Source: Haemonchus contortus (Eukaryota; Nematoda; Chromadorea; Rhabditida; Trichostrongylidae). From it: a DNA stretch of 64,000 bases. This document shows, one piece after another, positions 33,399-47,130 of this stretch (the stretch's first letter is position 1; each line of letters opens with the position of its first letter). A program made the position numbers and the translations under genes. The notes under the pieces were generated by a model, which saw nothing but the letters and a program-made list of their open reading frames with translations, was not told the origin of the DNA and searched no databases. The DNA is taken from NCBI GenBank assembly GCA_000469685.2, contig LS997564.1:1650001-1714000 (forward strand). The letters run 5' to 3'.

Positions 33399-36300
33399 CT
33401 AGTATGACATTATTAAAATCGTTATTAATGATAACCCCAGAGTGACCCAAAGCCTCGACAAATACGTGCTACCAGATGATCCACGATTAAGTTGTTCTGC
33501 AGTGGTTGCAGACTCAGAGACAGTAGAAAGTGGCGGTTGAGTTGGAATCACGTCCACTTCTTCCGAAATACCTAAAATTCGTTGAGATTAAAGAGGGGGG
33601 GGGGATGAATAAAGGTGAGCGCAAAAAAAATGAAACAACAAAGAAGGTGCTTAGTCCAGACAGAGGTCCGATTCAAGTGCAAGTGGGATGAAGTGGAAAG
33701 TGCAGAACAGAAAAATCTAACAAGTGGTAATTGTAAGCGTGCCGGTGGATCCATGGGTAAACCTCTATTTAGGGAAATATGTCCCAATGGTGTGAAAGTA
33801 CAAGGTGCAAGTGGAACTGCAGTGACTGAGGATCAGATCCGACGCCTTACCCTCGCGTTCCAGTAACCTCACCGAGCCCCCAATTAGGTGGGTCTACTGC
33901 TTCAACATCTGAATGTGGGGTCTATTTTTAAACCTTTCTCAAGTGGTCACTGCTTTGAAACTGATCGATTGATTTCAGAGTTTTTCAAGCTTGCAGCTGA
34001 ACCTTATTGGTTAGCGGTTAGCAAATTTAACCCGAATCTTCACGCCATAGCACATCAATAATTTTTCAACCCCGGGGAGCCACTGAGCCTTTCAATTATT
34101 ATCGAAAAATGCTGTTGTTGTTGTAAAAAGGCGAAATATGGAGTAGAGAGTTGGCAAAACAACTGGGAGCTCGATACCTACAGGTATACATATATGCTTT
34201 GATGACAAAGACAAAACGGACAGAACAGGTCAACATAAGCGAATTGAGCCGAACCGCGTTTAGAGGATACCGATGACTCCACAAGCGACACGTGCTCCGG
34301 CGTTACCAGTCGTTTTGCTGAGTTCAGAAGTTCCTCGTCCAAGATCGTCCATATCAGCATGGATGACGATCGCTCTACCGATGACATTATGCTGACCGGT
34401 TAATGAGATTACCGAATCCGAGATCAGAATCGGAGTATCGCCTGTCTTCTGAAAGAACGCGGACATCACAGAGATCAGGGCTGAGAATTGGAAAGGGAAA
34501 ACAGATTTGCTTCGATTGAGTTGGTGCCCATAACTGTTTGGCTATGGGAACACGTCCTACCTCTACCTCGCTGTTCAGATGAAAGTCACCTATATGAGCC
34601 CTGATTTTGGGTTATGCCCACACGATTTTCAGCTAATGGTAATAATTATATATCAAGTAGTAAAATAGAATATAAAATACAAGGAGGGTATCAAAGTTCG
34701 TAAGATGGAATACTTGGCAATGACTACTGCTATGGCCAAAGAGCCATACACTCGACTCCCAGCCAGAATCACCATTTCAAGCAAGGGGTTCGGATCATTC
34801 AGAAAGGTGACGCATCCACTTAACTAATCCCCGAGGAATGGAAGGCTTACCTTATTCAGAAAAGAACCGATCATGGATCATTCATGTCATAACACCGCGA
34901 CCAACTACTAACTCGTTCTCTACCTTTAACGGCAACCGCAAGAGCCGCAAGCGGTGAGTTAAAAGGTAGATTTTCAAGACCACAAAAAAGACAGGGCAGT
35001 GACAAAAAGCGCTATTTGGCGGTTGCAGTGCTGATGGGACCGAATCCAGATCTAGACAACGTCAATCAGGTTTTGTATTTTCTCGGAAAGGTTTAGAGGG
35101 CATAGCGAAAATTGAGGAGGGGGGGGGGGGGTGAACTGAGGGGTGCCACAATTACAAATTACAGCCCCAGTCTACCCTCCCCTCCCCATTTCAATCTTCA
35201 GATAAACCACAATCACAGCGGGCAGTGAACGATGGCTGTCGTACAACAAGCCACGGGATGTTTATCTTATCTCTTTCCATTTCGGAACTCGCTACTTCTA
35301 CAATTACTTTACAACTGGTTACCAAATACTGTTTACTTGGATTTTTGAGGTTTCCGGAATCGGTCAACCACTACTTACGTCAAGTTGTCACCGCTCGCTG
35401 AGCAATGTGCCGATATGTTCATTTCGTCCTTGACGCACATCAATTACTTCGGCACATTTCGATAAAAACTTTCTAGTATAAACTGGTATTCAAAGGAATT
35501 GAAAAAAGAATTGAAGTCACGAAAAAAAAAACCGGTTCAGAGTAAAAAAGAGACAGAGCATTTCCACTTTTTACTACAGAATTTTTTTACCCACGAAGTG
35601 TAGCAAGAGCAGGAGTGGCCCTTTATGATGGTTACAGACACATAGCCATCGATGGATTGTATAAAAGCGGGTATAAATGAAGGAACTCTGGATTTACGGA
35701 GGAAGTTCGAAGGCCGCATGAAAGCGTGAAGAAGAATAGAAACCAACCGATTCCCGTCGATCAAGCCATGAACTCGCTCACCATTCTTGGAAGTTCTCAG
35801 GAGTGGGTCGGCCTACTCAACCGTCTCCTTACAAGTACCCAGAGCCAGAATAAGCGTTAAGTAATTAACCGAACAAGGCTGGAAACATGGTCGCCGGACT
35901 GATTACAGATCGCGTAAGGCAAAAACTTACACCTTCACACGCTTCAAACCAGGAAACCGGAGAAATACAATATTTATCCATTATTTTACAATTTATTAAG
36001 CAGAGGTGGTGTAGTTGCAAGCTGCGCGCACTACCAGTTGCACGGTGTGGGTATCAAATCCTACTATATCATTTAATTTCATATTCTCTTTCCATATTGA
36101 TATTCGGGCATTTTGTGGGAGATCTTTTCATTGTTGACAGATCTGATATCACATCAATCAGGACAAGGTTTGTTGATTTTGCACGGTTCTGGTCTGCGAA
36201 GTAGAGCGTGATGCTTTCCTTCACCGCCCTATGTAGGCTGCATCCCAGGCTTGTCGAATCCCGTCATTCATCATGGCGTTGATCTTGATGGATTCCAAAT

Positions 36301-39300
36301 AGCCATCCAGGCGCCTTAGTGGATTCCAGTGCCGCCTTAAACGACTTCGACAACGTCGTCCGTCGAACAAGCGTCAAAATGCGCCATTCACTTTGGAAAT
36401 GGGAGATCGTTCAGATCCTGCATAGACTTGGCTTTAGCCCATTTGGGGATCTGCAACTCATCGCTAACCGCACACAAACGACATGGAATCTTCCACTGTG
36501 AACAAAGTAAGCACGAATTTTGATTCTCGTTCGGTATCCTCCTTCAAAACAACTTCCGATCAGAGGTAACTCGATCCCTGTACATATCTTTGCGAATCGA
36601 GAAGGTACTAGAACTAAAGTGCTAAAGGGTAAGAACTCTGCAAATAAAAGCGACTGAGACGTTGCAACACCAAAGAGCGATGGTTTTATGTTCATTTTAC
36701 GACTTCAACTGCCCCTGTGTAATTAATTCATACTTGGAAATCACGCAGAACAAATGGAAGGGGCTTGAGTATCTAATTGAATTACGAAAGGCATTTTACA
36801 ATCATTTCTTTTCTCTGATCGACAACGCCGCAGAACAAAACTCCATCCAAAGAATCGTAATTTGTAGGCAATGTTGTAAAAACTGTCTATCGTTCTTTCA
36901 GTTATATTATGAGCTTTGAAGTGATCTGAATTTCAAGATGCAAACCTTCGAACTCGAAAAACATCTTATCTAATTCCCTCAGTTCACAGATTCGCGATGT
37001 TAAGCATCCGGAAGAATTTCGATTCGATGTCCGCCTATGCCAACCCAAGTAATATGTTGGAATAATAAGTCTACTTAGGGGAATGCCACTCACCGGAGTC
37101 TCGATGTTTCCGAGATCACCAACATGTCGATTCGAGTCTTCAGGAGCTCCATGCATCATTTTATGGGGATTGAAATGGGCGCCCGCTGCCAGACAACCAT
37201 TTCCCAGATCGCCTTTCTCATGAATATGAAAGCCATGAAGTCCTGGTTGTAGACCGGATACGCTGCCATTCATCTAAAGAGAACATTTGAAATGTCCTAA
37301 CACTGCCGGTAGGAAGAAGACCGGTGCTTACCTTGACTAGAGTTCCGGTTTGCACGAGATCTATGATACCCACAGTCTTAGCTGGGTCGCCTCCTTTCAC
37401 TGCTTCAAAGATGTATGCACGGGCTTTGAGCACTAAAATTCACAAAATTAACCATCCTTATATGCTTTTCCCATGTTTAATCAAACTGTAAGAATAAAGG
37501 ATAGATTTTGATTTGAAATGATCATCCCCATTCTTGGGTCGATTCTGAAGTGGCGATGAGGAGGGTAATCACGAAGTACTCATCCCATAATTCCGATCCA
37601 AGAATCATGCCCCGGCTTAGTACCCATCTTAGTCAAGCAGGCCTTCCATCCCTTCACAGTCGGTCAACAGGTACAGCACTGGTCAGGGAAGGTTCCAACT
37701 CGACTATCTTTTCATCCCACCAGCCATATTTCAAATCAGTTTACCTTTCAAACGCCAAACAACTCTAGATGGAAACCCTCGGTGTCGGTACACCCTCAGG
37801 GGATTTTTCTTTATTTTCACGCTACCAGCCATAACCATAATTAAAAAAAGTCAGCCTAAACCTTCATGGAATCTGAAATGAATTTGTCTACGAGGATCCA
37901 ATTTCCCCTGAGCACAGGTGAACATTACGTAAACAACGACTCAAATGGCGGAACGAATACAATGTGGAACTTCTCGTTGCTATAGGAATAAAGAAGTTAA
38001 TTGATCTCACATTCCTACAAAATGTTACTTCGTCGAGAATTCACTCAGAAACAAAAGTCAACTTTCTGAACACCAATTGGAATCGGAAAAGTGAAACCTG
38101 AAGAATTTTGGAAGTGCGATTTTATCAAATTTGAATGTCGAGGCTCATTAGATGAGCTATTTTCCAAAGTTTCAGGGGCTATTAACCGTAATCCGAACAT
38201 GACCCAACTGGAACTTTAAAGCCATTGTCATGACAGATTTGAAGAGGATATGGATCGCAAGAAGTGTACCTATATTCTATGTTCTTTTTCTCGTAGACGA
38301 TACTTATGCCACACACCCCTTTTTGAAAGCCCTCTCTTTGTTTACGCAATTCCCTTTATAGTAGGACGACTACGGAGAATTGTTAGGCATACCAGATATA
38401 CTAAGAGGATTAAAACAACTTGTTTACTGCATTGGAAATTTTTTGAGCCCACATATGCAAGTTTTGTTTATGACAGCTGTGCAAACAAAGTATATTCCCA
38501 GCTGGCAAGTTCGTTTTTCTAGGTAGAAAGACAATCGGGACGACTTGACGATTGTTACATAGACACCCACGGAAGAACTGTCTAGGTAAACAGATTCCCT
38601 GGCTCATTGAACTTTGCGTACGTTCGGAGCTCGACTCAGGTCTTTCTTGCTGGTGAAGTTGAATCACCACAAACCAATTACCACATATTTTACCACTCAT
38701 GAAAGAATTATCTTCTCAAATAGGCTTTAAATACCAAAACTTCCGAATCCGAAAGCCCATAAAGTCTGAAAACTAGCATTACCTAGTGCCTAAACTGGAC
38801 AGACGCCTGCAGAATAAACGAATAGAAGTTTTTGGCGTCGATCAATTTCGTCCTCGATATGAGCCCTGTATTCGACTTCCATTCAGAATTGTCATGGAGA
38901 TCGATTGCGTATGTGGCTTATACAGTGAATTGCAGTGATCGGCCGATTGTCAAGCCGGTGTTTTTATGAGACATCGTCACTGCATGGTATGTTAGAGGAC
39001 CAAGAACTGAGTTTGGTCCAGATGTCCGAGGTTACTTGTCCCGAAGGTCGATTTGCTGGCAATAGACTAGTCTACTTGCAAAAAGTGAGGACTGTAACTT
39101 TACTTGAAAGCGAAAGGTCAAAGAAAGACCAAGTATGCCCAAAGAACGCTACGATTCTGGACAAAAGTGCATCCCGAGGCACATTCCGAGAAGGGATTAA
39201 TCTATGGCAACTATCTAATCGTTTTGACATTCACAATGCCGAAAAGAACTACCAACATACTTGAAAAATGAAATTTCAATCGAAAATCGGGCGAGAGTCG

Positions 39301-41699
39301 GAGCGGTCTCATTCTGCCGGATAAATTTCCATAAGAAAGAAAGATGGCGTCTGAAATCCGCATAGTATGCGTAGTTGCCCAGCGGGGGTTACAACCTGCC
39401 CCTAGTTCATGGAAAAGCGATGGTTTTCTAAAAGGACATTCCCCCCGGCTTTGCAAACAAACTAAAAAAATAGGCCACTGGATGGCCTCCCTGGAGTAAA
39501 CCTGGCCATATATGGGCTCGCTTCATTTTCATGGTTTCGTTCCATTGTTTCGGAGAAATAAATCTCCTAGTGCCCTGGGCAATACGGGCAATTCCTGCTC
39601 ATAAGGCGGCATCTTATGGCTTTTACCCGCTGAAACTGGACTCCTCTTTGAAGAAGTGAATTCACGATCGCAGCATGTCCGCCCTTGAAGAATCGAACCT
39701 CCATTTCCACTAAAATGTCTGTCATGAAAAGTTGATTTTGTAAAAATTATCATACATTTAAAGGCTGTATCGCAACAATTAGGTGAGTGTGACCGCTACG
39801 AAAAAGTCATCAAAGTTTTCCGTCTACCGCTGGAAGTGTTGAACAATTACCCGAGAAAGTGTTCACAAAAGGAGGGAGAACGTCAAGAAATTTGATAGAC
39901 ATTCCCACAACACAAAATTACATGTTGACAAAAAAATTCGAAAATTAAAGAGTAAACAGTAAAGAAATTCAAGTCCCATGTATCCGAGAGATTGAGTTGG
40001 TTGCCAATTGATAAGCTGTCTCTGAGTTAATAATAAAATCACAAATAAATAAAAAATTATAAGTAATAATACAAGTAATAGCAAAGGATGAAGAGTAAAG
40101 TCTTCGGCCTCAATCGATCCAGTATCAGGGATGAGCCATGCATCTGACTTCCACTCAGTATCGTAGTGGCTGTTTGAATGCGTATGGAACCTATACGATG
40201 GCTTACCGTGGTCAGCCGATGCACGTGCTAATGCTCTTATTTATTTATTTGTTTATTTATTTATTCGAAATACACACAAAGGTGCGCTTCCCAAGATGAG
40301 TCCGTTACCAACTAACCGACTCCCGAGGGGAGGGAGGCCTGACTGGTCTGGGGGAGAATCGATAGTAGGTTCTAACCCTGGACCATGAGTGTGTGGCAGT
40401 GCGCCCCTTGCCACTATACCACCTTTAATCAAAATAACGATAGTAATGATATTAATAATACTATTAATGATAGTGAAAAATCCGACCATTAAGAAAATGA
40501 CGTCTTGAGCATTTGTCGATTTGAAGTTGCGGGCGGTAGTTCAAAGCCTAATAATGGGGCCTACGATTTGCCCCTTTTTCTGTCTGTCTCGACCTTCAAA
40601 CATCAGCGGCCGGTCGCACATATTGTTCAGAGACTGTCCAAAAAAGTCAAATCAATCACCCCTCGATACTTTCGCCTATTGATGAAAGGGAAAATTTGAT
40701 ATTCATGATGCATCTCTTCTACAATTAGCAGTAAATGAGTATGGTAGTTATAAGTAAACAAATACATCCGGGAAATCAAAAAAGGACATGAACTAGACTT
40801 GCACACCAAGAATGGTGGCTCAATGGACGAATAACGCAGGGCACATCATAGGACATTCAGCCTTGGGCATATGATGGCTAATGCATACAGTGCGGTATTT
40901 TTCAACCCAGATAGGGTGCGCCATGCATCCGATTTACATCCAGAAACGAGCAAGAAACGTCTAAGAAAACTTGGTTATGCTATAGACCTGTGACCTGTGC
41001 TACAGACCTTTCTCATCACCCTCCCTCAGTTATATGAACTTGGTAAATGAATCTCTGGAGAGCTTCCGAGAGGTCCGATCCCGTCTTTGCTCCTTGAACT
41101 TTTTGCGTGGTAATGACGCTATTAATCATAGAATCTCTTCGCTTGAAAGGCATGCATATGCGTTTTGTACGATTAAGGCGATTAGCTCGGAAAACGGGAA
41201 AACGGATTGGGACTATCTAAGGCGATTAGCTAGAAAGGCAGGAAAAAAAAGTAAGATGGAACCAGTAGTGGTGGCCGTTCTCCAGTGAATCTGGTATTTT
41301 TCATCGAAATATATATAAGTTATAAACAGGTATAAAAAGCTCTATCGCAGAAATTTCGTGTATTCAAAAGCCGCCAATAATGCCTTCTTCTCCAACCTTC
41401 GTGGACTTGGCTTACAGCCAATCCCCCACGGGTGCGTCAACTTGACTGATATCATCCTGGGCAAGTGTCTAGTATAGCTGAGGTCTTTTACAGAGCTACA
41501 GCTTAGTTTGAAACGACCTTACAACAAAGAATCTGCTGTTAAGAAGAGTGCACAGCAGGTTGTTGGCCAAAAAAGGGTCATTAAACGAACGTATCACGAA
41601 AGAAGAACGTCGCATACCTTCATTAGCACAATCCACTTCATGCACGTGAACAGTTCCGATGATTACCGAGATCAGTAGAATCTGTTGAAGCATGGTCAT
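33399..41699 (-). CDS. sod-4: Extracellular, membrane-anchored Cu/Zn superoxide dismutase (SOD-4 type)
   Basis: Exons on the minus strand: 41699-41618, 37432-37332, 37273-37094, 34448-34271, 33571-33399 (237 aa, phases consistent). Residues 1 to about 24 form a signal peptide ([10 protein letters not shown] core). The SOD fold follows with copper/zinc ligands His77, His79 (HGFHIHEKG), His94, His102, His111, Asp114 (RHVGDLGN) and His151 ([10 protein letters not shown]). The disulphide cysteines 88 and 177 and the substrate-guiding Arg174 (NAGARVACG) are present. A Ser/Thr/Pro stalk leads to a C-terminal hydrophobic segment ([15 protein letters not shown]), fitting a transmembrane or GPI-anchored form like one C. 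elegans sod-4 isoform. The enzyme dismutates superoxide outside the cell. Introns of 4.2 and 2.6 kb are full of repeats. A secreted isoform using an alternative last exon is possible but was not found. Confidence 0.93.
36003..36062 (+). repeat. SINE head fragment
   Basis: GGTGGTGTAGTTGCAAGC (A-box-like) and GGGTATCAAATCC (B-box-like) at tRNA spacing, as in the longer copies at 48431 and 53245. It lies in an intron of the SOD gene, in the opposite orientation to the gene. Confidence 0.4.
37553..37690 (+). repeat. SINE-like repeat, partial and diverged
   Basis: It shares the body motif GGCCTTCCATCCCTTC followed by GTCGGTCAACAGGTAC with the longer copy at 48431-48700. It lies in the large first intron of the SOD gene, antisense to it. 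Confidence 0.4.
38826..38945 (-). repeat. SINE-like repeat, tail part
   Basis: On the minus strand it carries the tail block (TAAGCCACATACGCA, then AATGGAAGTCGAATACAGGG and GATCGACGCCAAAAACTT) seen in the copies at 48431 and 40097. It is located in the first intron of the SOD gene, in the same orientation as the gene. Confidence 0.5.
40097..40430 (-). repeat. SINE-like repeat, near-complete copy with internal TTTA microsatellite
   Basis: Minus-strand order: head with A-box-like GGTATAGTGGCAAGGGGC, B-box-like GGGTTAGAACC, body GTCGGTTAGTTGGTAACGGA, an (AAAT)n-type stretch (about 40240-40265), then the tail with CATACGCATTCAAACAGCCA and GGAAGTCAGATGCATGG. It lies in the first intron of the SOD gene. 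Confidence 0.6.
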
Positions 41700-44600
41700 T
41701 CACGTCTCCTTTCAAAAGTAATGAATGATGGTACTGATGTCGAGAAATGAGAAGCAGCCGTTAGAACTCGAAATGATCACGGGAGGGCGACACGTCCAAC
41801 GCACGACCGGTTATCGTCAGTGATACCCCAAGCGATTCTCTCTGGACCGACTCACCACCCACGCTCTCCACCACCGCTCGTTCTCCCTTTTCGTTATTTT
41901 GTCTGCGACTGACTGCTTTCATGCTTAGCCCCGCCCCGCTCAGAAGAATATCAACACACAAATGAGATCGGCTGAGTCAGTCATGCAGCAGATGGAGGGT
42001 TTTATCAGAGTTACAGTGCGAACGATCATTGTTTTTGGTTTTGTTTATTTTAACTGGGATCGCGTGACTGCATGGTGCATTAATCGCGACCGTGTGACGG
42101 ATCTTTTGCAAGTGGCAGGGTAAACAATGGTGCGGAGGGAGTTACAGAACGAATACATAGGAATTTCGGCCCCAATGTCACCGTTTGGGAGAAGGGAAAG
42201 GGTTGGGAGGAGAAAGAAGTACCGAGTTGGCATCATACAGGCATACCCATCATCGACATATGAGTTCTTACTGTAAGGAGGGGAAGCGTGAGGGAACGTA
42301 GTCTTCTTGGTGCATTACCTAGCCCATCGTCAACGTAGGAAATCGCCCTTCCCTCTTCAAAAAGGGCCAAATAGGACCCTCACTTAAAACGAGCCCGTTG
42401 CGATCCCCTGATAAGGAATCCCTCTCTGAAGAACGTTCTAGTTAAGGTGAGCTGTTCAAAGGAGGAGCCAAATTGCAATTTACAAAACTAGAAGTTGTGT
42501 TTACCAATGAGCAGTAAACATTAGGGCTGTAAAACGAGATGGAGACTGTAAAAAACAAAACACTGGCGCCAGATTGACGGGTGTATGATTAAGACAGTAG
42601 TCAGGCCACATTCTCTTTTAGGAATTCCTCAAATCTTTCTGTTGGGGAACAGACGAATGGTACAGTTAGAGGGAGCAGAAAAAATCGACAGAATTCGCTC
42701 GAAAGTTCGAAGATAGCCAGGGAACCAAAGAGGATTGAGCCGTTCTTGAGACAACTTGGAGCTCTGAAGCCCTCTCTCACCGAAAGATTTCGTGGGAATG
42801 TACATTATTTTGGTGTTGGCAAGGCAACCAAGGATAACTTTTTTCCGGCTAGTTCAAGAGGGATTGTAGTGAGGGAACGGTACAGCAGTGAGCCTTTGAG
42901 TTCCATTAGTCACTCCCACTCGAAACGATTACTCCAGTCAACGTTCAGTGATCAATCAATTTGCACCTCCCGCACATGACAAAAAACATGAACTGGACTT
43001 CGTTCGATTGCATTAAATCATTATTTGGAAGTGTATTCTGCAGAAGATGACACGCCCACCCACCGACGAATTGTCTGGCCAAAGTTTGGGATCACCGATA
43101 ATGACGATTTGTGACTCAGGTCAAGAACACAACAGTATAAGTTCTACAGACACCTAGTGTGGAGTACATTAGCGAATCTAGTGAAGTATCAAAGGCGAGA
43201 ACTTGCCTAGATGCCAACCTTCCCAGTCTTAAACTCGTTTGCTGCCAGAAATACGGAATGAGAAGGAAAGTACCATACGGGTCCACACTTGAATTTCCAA
43301 GGACTGAGCCTGGAAAAATGGCCTTTGTCACAGTCTGCATCAACCCTCCGCCTCTCACCCCACCTTGTAAGACGCAGTGCTCATCTTACTCTCAGCAAAC
43401 GAGGGACCACAGCATGTTCATCATTTCAACAAAATCCTTCAAAATAGTCTGAATCAACACTCTTGGGATCCTTTGGCAACCTTTGTCGCCACGACCTCTT
43501 CCCCTAGTCAGACAGGACATACTCCTTCCCTCGGCACGGATTTTGTACCGCACGCTTAATCAAGCTCCTGATGTCATTTCAACAATACCACTCCTACTGA
43601 CTGACGACGGGGGCTTAAAAACGCCCGTGTCGCACCCCATTGAACGCACGGGAGCGGTCCCCGACCAGAATCGCCTTGACCATTTCCATTGTGGTTTGCC
43701 CATTTCCAGAGGATAAAGACTACACATAACATGGGATGGCAATATTAAGCTTAGCTTTCACCCAGTTCAAACTGCTTAAGTGGGTGCGGTTCAGGGCAAA
43801 GGCGCCATATCTCGTGAAGAAGAGTCAAAGCAGGACCGAGCCCACTTACGCCACCTGGGGAAGTGGGAAAAACTTCAGGGCAATGATATTGATGTTATTA
43901 GGTTTTTCGGCAACAAATTCCAGTTCTGCTGCTCTCCATTTTCCGAACACGAATCGGTAAAAAATCGTTCCCGGGTGTGAGAACGTTGTGTCTTCTGAAA
44001 ATCTTATTTGGCACTCCTCCCCAGGGTATTCTATGTTATCGTATTGAATAAATGGTCCACAGAATTCTTAGCCCAGAATCGAACATCAACAGTTTTGAAC
44101 AATCTACATCAGCAAATTAAGCGCATTCAAAAAACATCGGAAACGGCTTGGAGCATGAACGAATATGCGATTGAGAAGCTTCCAGACCATTCGAGCTTCG
44201 CCGTCCAGGTGAGAAGTCCCATGGGGACCGAATTAACTTTCGTTGTAAAGGATCTCGAAGAAATCAGGCTGTGGATGACTCAGGACTACAGATAGTGGTG
44301 ATTGGTTGTAAGTCAAGGAATCAGAGTAGTAAGAGCGATAACTTCGACCAGTGGACCCAGGAAGAACTGTGAAATCATACAAGAGTTCAAAAATTGGCCG
44401 CTCCTCAAAATGAATGAGCAAAAGGGGAATCATCGGTATGAGCTCTCGTCATCACTTTTTTTGCGCCAACAAAAACGATCCTTTTTTTCGACAGCGATGA
44501 ACGACGAAAAATGGATCCTGATGGACAGTCGCAGACCAATGACGCAATAGTTGAACCCCTCATGACGTTTCCATATCGATAATACAAAAAAGCGGTGCCA

Positions 44601-44979
44601 ACGGCGGCATAGTGGTCGGCTACATTCCAGATTTATCACATTTCCTCAATTCACGATAAAGCAATCCCGAGGAAGTTTCGAGAATGGGTCGTTTATTCTG
44701 CGAATGGACCAAATGCCCCAAAAGCGTTAATCAATTCTCAATTCAACGAAAGAGAATCCATCATCTTTCTTCACTACAAAGCGCAGCCGACGTCGTGCAT
44801 CTATTGTCACTAGAACTGAATGGATTGGGATACGAGACAGTCTCTTCGACCGGATATCTACATTACCTATTACTACATACAGATGGTTCAGAGCATGCCC
44901 AATAGGATGTTCGAGCTGATGAGGCACTCAGGAGGACCAACTGATTACTGATCTCATCCAAATTCTCTTTTTTTTTGTA

Positions 44980-45185
44980 CAGTGTCCACATACCTTTGTT
45001 ACAAAGAAGACTTTTTCCTAAAATAAAAAAAAAAGTAAAAGCTTTCTGAAATTTCCGGAAGAACAATTATTCCAGGGTTTTTCCAGCCGAATATTCGTAT
45101 AGTAGTGGTGTTTCAGCTCAAAATCAACTGGAAGCTCGATAAGCCAAAATAGTGAGGTGTCCACATACTTTTGTTACGCACTGTA
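44980..45185. mobile_element. Degraded Tc1-like MITE
   Basis: The outer ends read TACAGTG and CACTGTA, as in Tc1/mariner termini. Next to each end the sequence TGTCCACATAC[C/T]TTTGTTAC occurs in the same orientation (44983 and about 45158), so one end appears rearranged. No coding capacity. Confidence 0.4.
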
Positions 45186-46084
45186 TTTCTATTTTTATAG
45201 GTTCCTCAGCAAATTCCTGAACCCGTGCAGAAAAGCATCCTTTGAGTTCATAGACTTCAGAGTTCTAGAATTTAATGTAGCAAGAATGAATGCTTATGGT
45301 TTTCACTGGCTGATAAGTACAAATTTTTGTGGTCATTATTTAATCGCTGAAATTTACTCGAATTGAGACATGTCGTTCTTAAAACAAAAGTAAAAAACTT
45401 ATATTGCTATCAGGAAAAACCTCATAAACGAAATTCAAAGTCAAGAGATTTACATCGGCGTTAGGTATGATCTAGAAACTTTACATTAGCACGCTTGAAA
45501 CCCACCTAAATCAAGGCACAGTCCACGATGAAAATGGTTTCTGAGATTTCCGTATAGTATGAATTCGAGACTTCCCCTTACACCATAATTGCCGTTATAA
45601 GGTTGAAAACGTTCTAGATAGGGCATAATAGGGGGCCGGAGATTGTATTGTGTGAACGCCACACCCATGGTGGACGAGTTTCAAAGGCTTCGCAGAGGCT
45701 GCACTATATCAATGGGCTCCCATGTGGGAAGTTCAAACAACTTGTCATAATCCATGGCGACAGTGGAAGGCAGTTTCGGACAATTTCGGCTTGATGTACT
45801 CATCTCTTCGCGCAATGGAAGCGAATTAAATCTCATCCAAACACCCCTTATATGCCATTCCCGTCACGGTGATCTCGCACAACCTCCACTTCCACCACTT
45901 TTAAAAAGTCTTGTTTGCAAAGTAGACCGATATTTTCGCTTTCTTCGTCACCGATGTACTCCTCTACATAAACCCTTCCGCTTTCAAACTTACAAAGGGT
46001 ACCTCAAAATTATCGTGAACTATGCCTTTAACAGCGGATGACCTGACTTTTACAAGTGTCCATCCCTTTTTGTAGTCCTCGAGA

Positions 46085-46225
46085 ATACGTAGTTCGGAGC
46101 TTACGACTGCTACAATGGTGTCCCTACTTTGGCTCGCGACAGGGATGAAAGGGAATGTAACTGGCACCTACTGGAGAAAATCGATGATCAACGGGACGAC
46201 AAGTTATACGATGGTATCCAAATCG
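46085..46225 (+). mobile_element. RTE-type retrotransposon 3' fragment
   Basis: Plus-strand frame TLARDRDERE then HLLEKIDDQRDDKL corresponds to the last residues of the RTE polyprotein, followed by the usual short 3' end. Only the tail is present. Confidence 0.6.
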
Positions 46226-46864
46226 TTTTTTGGAACCTCAAAAAGTTGATGACTGGGTGGATATCTTTTGGAAATTACGGCTCAGCTCTGGGGCGTTCGA
46301 GGTCCTGATCGGGTAAGGGATTAATTGAAAGCTTTGAAAGTCCTGGTTGGCTACGAATCTGAAACGGTTCCACAAACCAATATGGGACAGCAGTATAAAA
46401 TTCTGTTCGTTCTTCCGTGCGCTACAGCGACTGGTTTCTCATTTTTCTGTAGTTCACACATAAAGTTTCTGGTATTTCAACGCGGAAGAACAAAGACTCA
46501 AGGGCAATGTATACGATAATTTGGTGAACATGAAAAATGGAATTGGGTCAATTGCCCGCCAGTAAGAAAAACAGACGAATCCCCAATGAATACCAATGAA
46601 ATGAGGTCCTGATTTCTCCAGGTGATTTGAGACACTGGACTAGAACAGCACCTACCTTCTTTCTGCTACTAATCACACCGATCCTCAGCTTACCGCATCA
46701 ATCAGCGCAGGGGGGGGGGGCTGGACTTGAGCTTAAAAGTTTCCGCCAGATGTGTTCGACTACACATAACCAACCCAAACAGTCGCACTTCCCATCCAAT
46801 TACCTACTTGACCACTCGGTCCAAGGCTGATTATTTTAATGTTGACATTGACTTATGGCTTATT

Positions 46865-47130
46865 ATGTATGTTCCGGGGTGATAGCGGATCCATAGTCAC
46901 CTATGCCAATCAAATCTTCCGTCGACCCGGGATCGCCGATTGGGTATCGAGCCCGCTAGAGATCATCAACAGTACTCCTTGCCAAGGATCGTCTCCTGCT
47001 AGACAAGCCGTACACGCACCAATTACGCCACTGTGATCCCGAGTGGAAGTCGACTGGGGATTTTTTGCCGTTGATCGATCCTGTTTTGGGCGCATCACCA
47101 AACGGGATTGATTGACGCTAGAAACTTCAA
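46865..47130 (+). repeat. SINE-like repeat, strongly diverged
   Basis: The tail block GGGCGCATCACCAAACGGGA, then TTGATTGACGC and GAAACTTC, matches the 3' end of the copy at 48431-48700. Upstream parts are barely recognisable. Confidence 0.4.

Noticed and set aside
33615..33866. 83-codon plus-strand frame inside a SOD intron
   Set aside because: No family recognised, no supporting exon borders, antisense to a confident gene. A retroposed fragment is possible but unsupported.
41034..41288. 84-codon frame ([14 protein letters not shown]...)
   Set aside because: It lies within the large SOD intron, has basic composition and no recognisable motif or consistent exon partners.
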